The notes below the pieces were generated by a model. The model saw only the letters and a list, made by a program, of their open reading frames with translations. It ran no database searches and had not been told where the DNA came from. The translations under genes were made by a program, and so were the position numbers. From the NCBI RefSeq assembly GCF_964204645.1, contig NC_134030.1:8678278-8742277 (forward strand): DNA of 64,000 nt. Reading direction: 5' to 3'. The DNA comes from Tubulanus polymorphus (Eukaryota > Nemertea > Palaeonemertea > Tubulaniformes > Tubulanidae). Shown here piece by piece: positions 55,341 to 64,000 of this stretch (its first letter is position 1; every line of letters starts with the position of its first letter).

Positions 55341-56300
55341 ATGAATTCAACTCATGTTAAACTTCATCGACCGTTCAGCAGTTTCTACCTGCTGATGTCC
55401 GTGGAACACCAAACACCGGGCAACACTCGTACGGTTTCAGCCACTACCATGCTCATCATTTTTTTAGCGGGCATCTTCGGAAATTCAGCCACTTTCATGA
55501 TAATGACGAGTCGCCGATTCAGATATCTATCGTACGCGAACTATCTCATCACTCTTTCAGTGTGCGATTTTATATCTTGTATTTACTTAACATTGATGCC
55601 GATGCTACAATTCGTTCTCCTGCACGTCAGCCACGGCCCGATATTCATCATGAAGTCGCATCTCAGCTGCAGCTTCTACGAAATTCTGCTTGCATCCGCT
55701 GCTTTCACTAGTTCGTGGTTGATAGTAGCGATATCCCTAGAACGTACGGCAGTCGTGCTCTTCCCGTTCACGTCTCGTCTGGTGTGCACGCCTAAATTCG
55801 CGCGATGCGTCATCTTGTTTATTTTCACTTTGAACACAGCTCTCTTACCGATTCACCCGACGATAAAGATTCACTTTCTCGATAAACAAGGATGCTTTTA
55901 CGAAAGAGTCACGAGGTCATACCTCGCGTTCATCATATTCATCACAGTTCATTATTTTCTACCATTAATTCTCATCGTCTCGTTCAATTCTATTACAACC
56001 GTTCAATTATTCAGAGCAACGAAAGTGGCTTCGACTGATAATAAAACAAGCAAAACTAAACGTACGACGGTCATGCTCGTTACAGTTTCGCTCACGTTCG
56101 CTGCACTGACAGTTCCATCTACGGTCAATCCAATGTTACCAATCGATCAGAAGTTAAAAGATATCCTTTCAAACGTATTCACTCAGATGCTGTCTTGCAA
56201 CTATTCAATCAATTTCTACATTTACCTTTTACTCGGTAAAGAAATCCGTGCATATTTTGTGGAGAAAATTTGCAAACCGAAAAAATTAAGTCAGTTCTAA
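55341..56300 (+). CDS. Orphan class A (rhodopsin-like) GPCR 1, intronless
   Basis: This 319-residue seven-helix receptor starts at ATG 55341 (MNSTHVK, with an N-glycosylation site at N2). Helices lie at about 35-57, 65-92, 108-132, 153-172, 195-223, 240-262 and 273-298. TM1 keeps GN (GIFGNSA). TM2 has CD where AD is usual. The DRY position reads ERT (134-136). TM6 lacks the CWxP core. TM7 reads NFYIY instead of NPxxY. Cys110 and Cys185 can form the usual disulphide. It is most like invertebrate peptide-receptor-like orphans (FMRFamide or myosuppressin type), but the ligand cannot be read. It is a close paralogue of the gene at 62161-63156. It lies about 190 bp from the DIRS insertion, which may have displaced its upstream region. 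Confidence 0.9.
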   Translation: MNSTHVKLHRPFSSFYLLMSVEHQTPGNTRTVSATTMLIIFLAGIFGNSATFMIMTSRRFRYLSYANYLITLSVCDFISCIYLTLMPMLQFVLLHVSHGPIFIMKSHLSCSFYEILLASAAFTSSWLIVAISLERTAVVLFPFTSRLVCTPKFARCVILFIFTLNTALLPIHPTIKIHFLDKQGCFYERVTRSYLAFIIFITVHYFLPLILIVSFNSITTVQLFRATKVASTDNKTSKTKRTTVMLVTVSLTFAALTVPSTVNPMLPIDQKLKDILSNVFTQMLSCNYSINFYIYLLLGKEIRAYFVEKICKPKKLSQF

Positions 56301-56481
56301 TTAACCAATTTTTTTGATGCAACGTTTACTTTTATTGCTGCATAAACCGATGTCCTAAATTCAGTGATGTTAATTAACATTAGGAACCCTTCATAGAACT
56401 GTTGAACGAGAGATGACCTATATGAACACCATTTAATTGACAAATACCAGTCGATTATTTCAGTCACAAGAATCATTTTAC

Positions 56482-56540
56482 CTTGATCATATCCGTCATG
56501 GTTGTAGCTTGGCCATCTTTCTAACCTCCTCTGTTTCCAC
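56482..56540 (-). CDS. Alternative last exon or 3' UTR exon of the hnRNP A/B gene (candidate)
   Basis: On the minus strand TTTTTTTAATAG precedes this 59-bp segment, and AAG/GTAAAATG ends it. Joined in phase to the exon at 61477-61608, it adds GGNRGG and a stop (TAG). This resembles, and could replace, the 61271-61324 exon. It would be used as an alternative terminal exon, or spliced behind that exon as UTR. Evidence is the splice signals, the phase and the Gly-rich reading only. Confidence 0.4.
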
Positions 56541-56996
56541 CTATTAAAAAAATGTAGATAATTCCAAATTAAAAATCTAGAAAATATATTGTGAAATTAT
56601 AGTACACTTATCATGAAAATGCATTCAATTGTTGCACCTTATAAAAGAATAATTTCAACTTGCTCATATCCCCCCAAAAAACCTAAGTACACTATTAAAT
56701 CATTACGAACTCGTTCAGTGGTAAATGAACAACTTTTACCTCTATTGGTATGTATACCAATGACCTAAATTTATTTGAATACAACGGAGTAATCAAATTA
56801 TTTTATTGATATAACGAATCAAAACGTTTCATGTAGAGCTAGTGTGACAGACTGTAGGATGAATTGAGGCCTCATATTGAAAATATAGTATCGATTGAAG
56901 GCACAATTTCAACTGTTTCATATTCCCCAAAAAACCTAGCGAAGTACACTATCAAAATGTTAAGCACTCGCTAAAGAAAATTTTCAGAGGATTTTT

Positions 56997-57064
56997 ATAT
57001 ACGCATCGTAAGTCACTGAAACATTCACAGAATATTCAGAATCCCAGCCGGCTTAATTAATGCG
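56997..57064 (-). promoter_or_regulatory. Conserved 68-bp splice-acceptor module, copy C
   Basis: The third copy of the module also at 47902 and 48328, differing from each at two positions. The minus-strand donor GTAAGTG (57129-57134) and the acceptor define a 119-nt intron (57016-57134). It lies downstream of, and on the same strand as, the hnRNP A/B exons at 61.3-61.6 kb. It may therefore be one of that gene's 3' UTR introns, but the link is inferred. Confidence 0.7.
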
Positions 57065-57339
57065 GTTTATTTGCTTGCTACAACCACAACCTCTTATCTC
57101 GGCATTTTATCATCACAAATTGATAAGCACTTACCTATAATAGGTTTACATCCCAAGAAAACATAGAACATCTCAATTCACAAGTGACACATCTGATCAT
57201 TACCAAAGGTTGGATGCTTCAGTCATCTCCAGAGCTGTATAACTGTTCATTGGTGAGACAAGTCAGAGTTATTGTCAAAGACGATGTCTACAAATCAAAT
57301 GAAGTATGTATTTCAAAGTTAGTTTTGAAATATTTCGAT

Positions 57340-59540
57340 CCTTTGCAACCCAGAGCCAACCAAATAGTAGAATGGAGTTTTTTCTTAGAAGTTAATCGTC
57401 TTTTAGTTGAATTTAAAAAGAGAAATGCTCAATTAACGCTTTTGGACCATTCAGTAAGGATACACTTGAAACTGAAGAACTAGGTGAAATATATCTTAAA
57501 ATTAGCTCTGGGTCTGGGGTCAGGAAATGCACTAAAGCTGAAAGGAAAATGATTTTAGCATCACATATGTATCGGTAAATGTCAATGATCTCAATTTGGT
57601 TTGCTAAGACCTTATTGTTTCGAGGATTATTTCATGATATTACTTTAGGTTAAATCAGTGCGTATTATTTCGTTCCCATCGTGATCAACTTATTGTTATG
57701 TAACTCAAGTTAGGAGACGTCTTTACGAAGTGTCGTGACAAGGTTTCAATTTAAAAAAAAAAAACCAAATTGAACGTTTAATGTATATCTTAAATGATCG
57801 GAAATCTTTCCACTATTTTAAGACAAGAACTATGAATATTGGCTTCCATTTCAAGCTATTTCAATTCTAATGATTATCGCTAAATCTAAATCAGAGATTC
57901 GAGAGATCTGGAAAATAACCTCAACAAATATATGATGAAAAATAATGCAATTTTCTCCATGTATACATAACAAATTTTCCGATCTGCCCGAGAGATTCTT
58001 ATCATTTCTAATTCTCTTAAATAATATTCAACACCCAAGATGATCGAATGAGATTACTAGAAAAAAAACATTTCTTCCTCAACCACTGCTTCAACTACGA
58101 GAATATTCATTTCATTGATAAGAAAAAAAAATGTAAAAATTCAATAACTAGACTATTATCATTTTTTTTATACTTTACCTTTGTTTTTACCGACATTGAC
58201 TTTTGGAGCGCATCTGCAATGGTAACGATAACCTCACATCCGGAAAATGAATTTCGACTTTCAGCTCGATTCAATTGTATTTTTTAGAAAAGATGGATTT
58301 TTTTCACACGAAATATTTCAAAGTATCTTTTCCCTTAATCCGATCCTGCTTGATCTCAAATTTTCCTTCCACCATATCCATTCTCAAATGAATTCAATTT
58401 TCACTGTCTACGTTTAAAATACTGAAATCTAGGAACTAATATAGCAAGCGAAATGATGCACACATTCAACCACTTAACTAACTCCATATTCAAGCATAAT
58501 CGGCTTTCCAGTATTCATTCATTCACTTTGATTCATTAAAACTGTGCATGATTGAATGGTAGTACCTTTCAACCAACCCGTACCATTGCTTTTGAATTAA
58601 GTTTTCGGAAGAATGCCACAGTTCACAAAAGCTAGCTCGAGTTGAAATAAACATTTTTCTTCAACGTTTCAGTAATCCTTCATTTTGATTTCGACTACTG
58701 TGTCAGCAGACTCATTATATGCCTGTATCAGACGGTAATGTACTTACTTGTTTAAAAAAATCTGATTCAATATATTTCAGTAACCAGAAATTTGAATAAC
58801 TTTGTTCTTTCCGAAATGATTCCGTACAATAACCCTTTCATCCATGAACCGATTATCGCGAATATTAGAATAGCAGGTGTTTTCAGCCAAAATATCATGG
58901 TAGAAAGAACAATGACTCCAGCATGATAAATGCACATTTCACATTTCATTTAAATCTGCACAATTAAGCTAAGCATAGCTTTCCTGCGGTGTTAACCAAC
59001 ATGATGATTTTATCTTCCTGCCACGAAACGTAAAACCTTTAAGCTCGTTTAAATATCTATACAAAAACTGAAATCAATTTTTCTTTTTTTTAAGATATAA
59101 TGGACTATATACAACTTTATTACTACGAAGTAAATTCATGATTTATCGCTGACACAATACTTCCACTTACAATGAATAAAGTATGACAGTGCCTCGCTAT
59201 AAGAGACTTTAGTAATGCCCTACCATGCAGCGTTCTCAAATATTGATCAGTGAACGTTCAAGAGATTTACAACACAACAGCATTACGAATATAATAAGGT
59301 TTAAGGAATTCGTTTTCTTTTTTTTTTCAAACTCTCCGACGAATAATTCCGAGTAAAATCGTACACATTATATATATATAGAAAAATAATAAAAATTTAC
59401 ATAAAATGCACATTAGGTTTTTCTACACAACTACCAGGTAAATCATCTAATCTTCAGTTTCACGAATGCTTCGAGCTAGAGCTCGTAAAATCATAAAACC
59501 TTTCTTCGAAAAAATGTTCATTTAATTGCGCGCGCATTTT
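57340..59540. other. AT-rich gene-free stretch
   Basis: No exon is recognised. If the hnRNP gene uses the downstream exons described, this is its intron on the minus strand. Open frames are short and low-complexity. Confidence 0.35.
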
Positions 59541-59639
59541 TGTTTCATTTTAAACCCTTCGGCTGCATTGACAATTTTCTACGACGAACGTATTTTAAAA
59601 CAATTTTTTTCTGTACACTAACTGCGGAGGCCGCCGCGA

Positions 59640-59712
59640 AGTTTCTTTCCTACACAAAAATGGCTCAAGAGCCTAAGAGTTTAAGTTCGGTCCATCCAGA
59701 ACGTTTCTGGTA
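59640..59712 (+). other. Possible first exon of an unknown plus-strand gene
   Basis: A GC-richer patch (GAGGCCGCCGCGAAG, near 59626) precedes ATG 59660, which reads MAQEPKSLSSVHPERFW before a possible donor (CTG/GTACGT or TACGTAG/GTAACG). The context ACAAAA-ATG-G suits initiation. No downstream exon is identified and no family is recognised. Confidence 0.2.
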
Positions 59713-59789
59713 CGTAGGTAACGGATATTTTTTTCAAAGGGCTTATATTTATAATCAACGAAATCCGAGCGTTTTCCGATGAGGTCGAC

Positions 59790-61270
59790 GAGTCCTGTGC
59801 TTATTTAAATCTGTGTTCATTGTCGATTGACATCGTTATTCTGACGGGAGACGAAGTGATCGATACTTATGTGTACAAATTAGCCTATATAGCAATAGAA
59901 AGAAACAATGAAAATATAACAACAATTCATATAGAAAACACATTAATATTCACTTGGGGCACCAAAACGGTACGAACAGAGCATATAGACCATCGACAAG
60001 CAGTCTTCTTCTATCAGGCTGCGCTGTAGAACTAAAAGCCAAATGACCGATTAAGCAATTTCTCATCGCCTTTCAATGACACATCTGACCATGTTTATCT
60101 AACAAAAGAGTGCGTTCTGGTTGCATTCAACATTTATTCTTCACTTGTATTAAATTGTTTAAGATGCGGAGATAAACCCTGGCGGAAAGGTGCTTTAAAA
60201 ATTACTGCTACGACCGAGTTGAAAAATAAACTATATATACCGGTCTCTTACTGGCAGAAATAATTCACTAACAAGAAACCTGCAATATGTGAAATTTAGG
60301 ATGACAGGGTCCCTACAGATCAGTCATTCCAGAATTAAGGAGTTTTAAAGGAAAACGAAATTTCCGGAAGTGTCTGCATGACTTTTCACATCACTGTAAA
60401 CTCCTCCTAAATCGGTACTGTTCATTTCATTAAACCGGCAAATAAGTGGTTCTTTAAGCAAATTTTATCTTTAACACTATCCAAACTCAGTTTCTAATTC
60501 GGTAACCACCAAGTAAGGTGAAACAAATCCTAGTCCCAACAGTACTACATAGGCGTAGTTATCTGTACATATATCTTATGTAGACATTCCTATGGTTGCA
60601 TATTCCTCAAAATTGAAGCTTTAAAGAAATTTTGGACATTTTGCTAAATAAAGGAGTTTCAAGCACCTTTAAACGTATTTCCTAGTTTAGAAAGTTACTA
60701 AGGAATCGAGGAGTTGTAGGGACCCTGGATTTGAGCAGTTATATCGTTAGTCAGAAAAACAAGTGCATTCAATGCAGTGCCATTAACTTGAATTAAAAAA
60801 TATATCAATCTATATTTCATCAGCTTAACTCTGGAATCTATAATCATTACATCTGGACCAAGTTCACTGAACATTTTACTGAACACACTGAATTTTAGAA
60901 AAGTCGCGGATGTGATATCTACTTAAGACCAATCATGTACTACACGGACAACTTAAGAAATCCACGCTAACAGGACCTTGCACCCTTAGGCAATGGTCCC
61001 GATCCATTTTTTGTCAGTTTGAAATGCATTATGCAATTAAGCAGGAATGAACGACAAGAATAAACCAAGGATTCCGTCTCAATTTCATCACAGTATCATT
61101 GACCAGATTGAGATTACTAGAATGGTGTTCTTACATCATATGATCATCACTACTACTACAACTTTGTCCAATATGGAACAAATTCAACAAAGTGACCCAT
61201 AAACTCTAACTCTGTTAATTGAAACACCATCACATAATATTCATCTCGTACTGGCTTGCGAAACACTTAC
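59790..61270. other. Gene-free stretch, probably hnRNP intron or 3' region
   Basis: I see no exon with a recognisable product. It lies directly downstream (minus strand) of the hnRNP exon ending at 61271, whose GTAAGTG donor shows transcription continues into it. Confidence 0.35.
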
Positions 61271-61608
61271 CTTCTTATCGCCGGCCATATCCACCTCCTC
61301 CACCACCCTGCGAGCTATAGCCTCCTAAAAACGTTTAAGAAAAAACAATTATACCTTTAAACCAGTGGGAGTGATATATCAATGTTGTTCACGTTTACTT
61401 AAAATAAGTGTTTGATCTACCGTACATACATTGACGTTCTAGCAGCTTGCGACATTGTTATTGTAAAAGCACTCACCTCCGTAGGGTCCACCGCTTTGAC
61501 GCTGCGAGAAGTCTCGCCCTCCTTTCATCGGGCCACCTCCATAACTATCCTGTTGGTAGCCGGAGCCCATATTGCTAGCGTTACCTCCTTGTTGCCAGTC
61601 ATTACCAC
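61271..61608 (-). CDS. hnRNP A/B-type RNA-binding protein, two C-terminal coding exons
   Basis: The exon at 61477-61608 (acceptor ATTTTCAG, donor GTGAGTG, 132 bp, phase 1 to 1) encodes GNDWQQGGNASNMGSGYQQD, then SYGGGPMKGGRDFSQRQSGG and PYG. The exon at 61271-61324 (acceptor TTTTAG) encodes GGYSSQGGGGGGYGRR and stops at TAA 61275-61277. GPMKGG followed by GPYGGG is the M9 / PY-type nuclear localisation signal of hnRNP A1 and A2/B1, which carry pre-mRNA and regulate splicing. The RRM exons are not in the window and must lie beyond 64000, so GPCR2 (62161-63156, opposite strand) probably sits in an intron of this gene. A GTAAGTG donor after the stop shows a 3' UTR intron. Vertebrate hnRNP A genes regulate themselves through such introns. 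Confidence 0.8.
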
Positions 61609-62160
61609 CTGAAAATATAACAATTCGTTATGTCACCCATATATAGGTTGCTCAAATCGCTAGATCGTAATGAACGATATTCCTGCAAAGATTATTTACA
61701 ATCAATCGAAAAAGAAAGCCGAAAAAAATGCTAACAAACAAGTTAAAAAAATATCTAGATGATTCTCAAAAGAATGTATATGTATATGTATTTTCTATAC
61801 TATCCTGACTTGACAATTGACTCCAGCAAAGATATATAATACCGGATGGATATTGAGTGTAACTGGACGCTCAATAAGTAAACGCTGACTGTCATACAAT
61901 ACAAGCACAAAACGCTGCATTCGCTTCATTCACCGGCACTGGTACTACAAATAAATTTAATCATTTCAACACAATTCGTTGTTCGTATCATACGGCATGA
62001 TTTCATCAAATTTATGAGTGAACGTTCGATTCAAATCGTCCTAATCAGTTTAGACGCGGTAAAATGTGATATTCAATTCATTGGTACTGTACTTGATTTC
62101 ACAATAGACCTTAGTTGATTTTGACGAAGCGTTCGCGAAATTAAATCAAAATTTTTCATT

Positions 62161-63156
62161 ATGGACGATCTACGGCTCATAAACCCACGTTTGGGCGGAA
62201 TCATGAACTCGACTGGTGTGTTCATGGAGCGACCTTTCGCCAGTTACGTTCTACTCATGTCGCTTGAAGACCAGACACCAGGCAACGAACGCCGGTCTTC
62301 GATTGCCGTTATGCTGGTCGTATTCGTCGCGGGCGTCTTCGGGAATTCGGCCACTTTCATGATAATGACCAGTCGCCGATTCAGGCATTTATCGTACGCG
62401 AATTACCTCATCGTTTTATCGGCATGCGATTTCCTGATTTGTAACTATTATACGTCGATGCCTCTGGTGCAATTCATTCTCTTGCACATCAGCAGCGCGC
62501 CGATAATGATAATGAAATCCGTGATGAGCTGCCGATTCTACGAATTTGTGCTCAATTTCTTCGGTTTCACCAGCTCGTGGCTACTAGTAGCCATAACGCT
62601 TGAACGCGCTGCAGTCGTGCTCTTCCCGTTCACGGCTCGTCTGGTGTGCACGCCGAAATTCGCGCGTTGCGTCATCTTGTTCATCGTCGCGTTGAACGCC
62701 GTTTTCTTGCCGATTCACCCGTCGAAAAAGCTATTCTTCCACGACGAACACGGATGCTTTTACGAGGTCGTCGAGAACATTTTCCCGTTGTTCGTTACGA
62801 TGATCGTCAGCACCTATTTCCTTCCCATATTTCTGATCGTAACGCTCAATTCGATCATTACCGTTCAGCTATTAAGAGGTTCGAAAGTGGCTTCGACCGA
62901 AATAAACAAATCGGCCAAGGCGAAACGGACGACGGTGATGCTCGTCACCGTTTCGCTCACGTTCGCAGTGTTGACTATACCGTCTACGATGATTCCGTAC
63001 TTGCCGTTTAGTCTGAAGCTTAAACTTTATCTTTTAAGCATATTCACTCAGTTGCTATCGTGCAACTATTCCGTTAACTTTTACATCTATCTATTACTCG
63101 GCAAGGAAATCCGCGCCTACTTCGTGGGAAAGATTTGCGCGTCGAAAGCGGAGTAG
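62161..63156 (+). CDS. Orphan class A (rhodopsin-like) GPCR 2, intronless
   Basis: 331 residues from ATG 62161 (MDDLRLINPR). A second ATG at 62203 (MNSTGVF) matches the start of the 55341 paralogue and may be the real start. It shares nearly all motifs with that paralogue: QTPGN before TM1, GVFGNSATFMIMTSRRF, SYANYLI, CDF in TM2, LVCTPKFARCVILF in TM4, KRTTVMLVTVSLTF in TM6, and NFYIYLLLGKEIRAYF in TM7 and helix 8. The DRY position reads ERA. It is GC-richer than its surroundings and than the 55341 copy. The ligand is unknown. It is probably embedded in an hnRNP intron on the other strand. Intact, with no frameshift. Confidence 0.9.
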   Translation: MDDLRLINPRLGGIMNSTGVFMERPFASYVLLMSLEDQTPGNERRSSIAVMLVVFVAGVFGNSATFMIMTSRRFRHLSYANYLIVLSACDFLICNYYTSMPLVQFILLHISSAPIMIMKSVMSCRFYEFVLNFFGFTSSWLLVAITLERAAVVLFPFTARLVCTPKFARCVILFIVALNAVFLPIHPSKKLFFHDEHGCFYEVVENIFPLFVTMIVSTYFLPIFLIVTLNSIITVQLLRGSKVASTEINKSAKAKRTTVMLVTVSLTFAVLTIPSTMIPYLPFSLKLKLYLLSIFTQLLSCNYSVNFYIYLLLGKEIRAYFVGKICASKAE

Positions 63157-63484
63157 GAAATTTCGAAAGGGGCGGGAGTAGATAAAGCGGGTCAGTTTAT
63201 TATAACACATCGCAGGTACTACTACTGAAAACTCGATAACTTTCATCATCCTTCGACAACAGACGCAATAGATGTAGAATGACTACCCGTGGTTTTACAC
63301 AGGAATTAATCCTATAACTGTTGGTATTTTGGTACTAAAAGGTTTATCAACATTAATTCAGTACCTATTTACTGCAAATACTACTGCAACTACCTTATAC
63401 CCGAAAAAGATACTTTAACGATTGTGTGGCATATCGATGTCAATATTTTTTTAGTATATTTGGTATATAGGGAGTGATGTAAAA

Positions 63485-63750
63485 ATTTGTACAATATGTC
63501 TTACAATATTTTTTGTTATCACCATGAACGCAGTTTCCTCACCAATTCACCCCTCGGAAAAGGAGTGATCCTACGGTCACTGAAATATGCTTTTTTTGAT
63601 TGTCCGAAAAATATGTACCTTGTCTACATAAATTTCCTCGTAGAAAATTATTTTCTCATCCCCATAATACATTCAATTCAATTCTATCATTATTCTGCTA
63701 TTCAGGACTTCAAAAATTGTTTCTACCGACAGTAAAACGGACAAGGCAAA
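63485..63750 (+). pseudogene. GPCR 3 remnant, broken and cut by a DIRS insertion
   Basis: DNA from about 63485 aligns with the TM4-to-TM6-loop part of the two intact GPCRs: AACGCAGTTTCCTCACCAAT corresponds to the FLPIHP region, and the end AAACGGACAAGGCAAA corresponds to the KAKR loop. The matching amino acids are now out of frame, with indels. The front half and everything after TM5 are missing. The second DIRS copy starts directly after GGCAAA at 63750/63751. Confidence 0.75.
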
Positions 63751-64000
63751 ATTACAATTTTTGGAACTAAAATTTGTATTTCCGAGTAGTACTTACCCTT
63801 TCCTATGGTTTTTGCCAATATTTTCTAAATTTGGATTTATCGCCAATGGTTTTTCTATACGACCCGGCCCTGCGGTATTGCATTTAGCCACCGGCGAAAT
63901 CCGCCATCTTTTTTCGTCATAGCAGACCAAAAAAAAACAGCTATGCGGGGCAGGTGGGCGGGATTCCCACCATAGGAAAGGGTAAGTACTACTCGGAAAT
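63751..64000 (-). mobile_element. Second DIRS-like copy, 3' end only, cut by the window edge
   Basis: The sequence repeats 49033-49290 almost base for base: ATTACAATTTTTGGAACT start, GACCCGGCCCTGCGG core, GTGGGCGGGATT spacer, and the beginning of the internal complementary region. It has a shorter A-run. The orientation is the same as the complete element, so the body should continue beyond 64000. It fixes the element's 3' terminus, because the flanking GPCR remnant is recognisable. Confidence 0.85.

Noticed and set aside
61412-61612. 66-codon plus-strand frame
   Set aside because: Antisense of the hnRNP exon at 61477-61608, which has correct splice sites and a recognisable product.
62646-63011. 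121-codon frame inside GPCR 2
   Set aside because: Out-of-frame shadow of the receptor gene.

Overview
The window is animal nuclear DNA, probably from a marine invertebrate and most likely a lophotrochozoan. The evidence is spliced genes with GT/AG introns, AT-rich introns and intergenic DNA, animal genes (ERI1, AGPS, an hnRNP A/B protein), lineage-specific orphan class A GPCRs, and a DIRS-type tyrosine-recombinase retrotransposon. The phylum is an inference.

Left part (1-33 kb): 4.8 kb of AT-rich intron or upstream DNA, including a fold-back repeat, leads to a splice acceptor at 4827/4828 and one enormous open exon ending at 28317 (about 7.8 thousand codons). Its core is fourteen near-identical 864-bp (288-aa) units, each with two versions of an unrecognised ~65-aa helical module centred on VPDDPEL..ALIEAGYIDPVT. 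Degenerate modules lie on both sides, followed by a very acidic Ser-rich tail and a basic C-terminus. The last two coding exons of AGPS follow at 32.0-32.8 kb; this AGPS ends in SKL, a peroxisomal PTS1.

Middle part (33-49 kb): ERI1 is on the minus strand with a single-exon coding region (35.3-36.6 kb). It lies beside a 960-bp terminal-inverted-repeat element. Then comes a repeat-rich, gene-poor stretch: diverged ~0.7-kb tandem units, a hairpin, a six-copy 243-bp array carrying splice sites on the minus strand, a TA-flanked MITE and a 178-bp tandem repeat.

Right part (49-64 kb): a complete 6.1-kb DIRS-like retrotransposon on the minus strand (gag-like, RT-RNase H and tyrosine recombinase frames, inverted terminal repeats, internal complementary region). 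It is followed by two intact intronless paralogous GPCR genes on the plus strand and the remnant of a third, which is interrupted by the start of a second DIRS copy at the window edge. Minus-strand exons of an hnRNP A/B protein lie between the GPCR genes, so GPCR2 is probably nested in an hnRNP intron. Three copies of a 68-bp, almost invariant splice-acceptor module lie at 47.9, 48.3 and 57.0 kb on the same strand as the hnRNP gene and could be its 3' UTR exons.

No operon-like functional unit is visible. ERI1 (RNA 3'-end trimming), AGPS (ether lipid synthesis), the hnRNP (splicing) and the GPCRs (signalling) look like unrelated neighbours. The most unusual items are the giant repeat exon, the conserved 68-bp splice modules, the 243-bp exon-like array and the PTS1 ending of AGPS.
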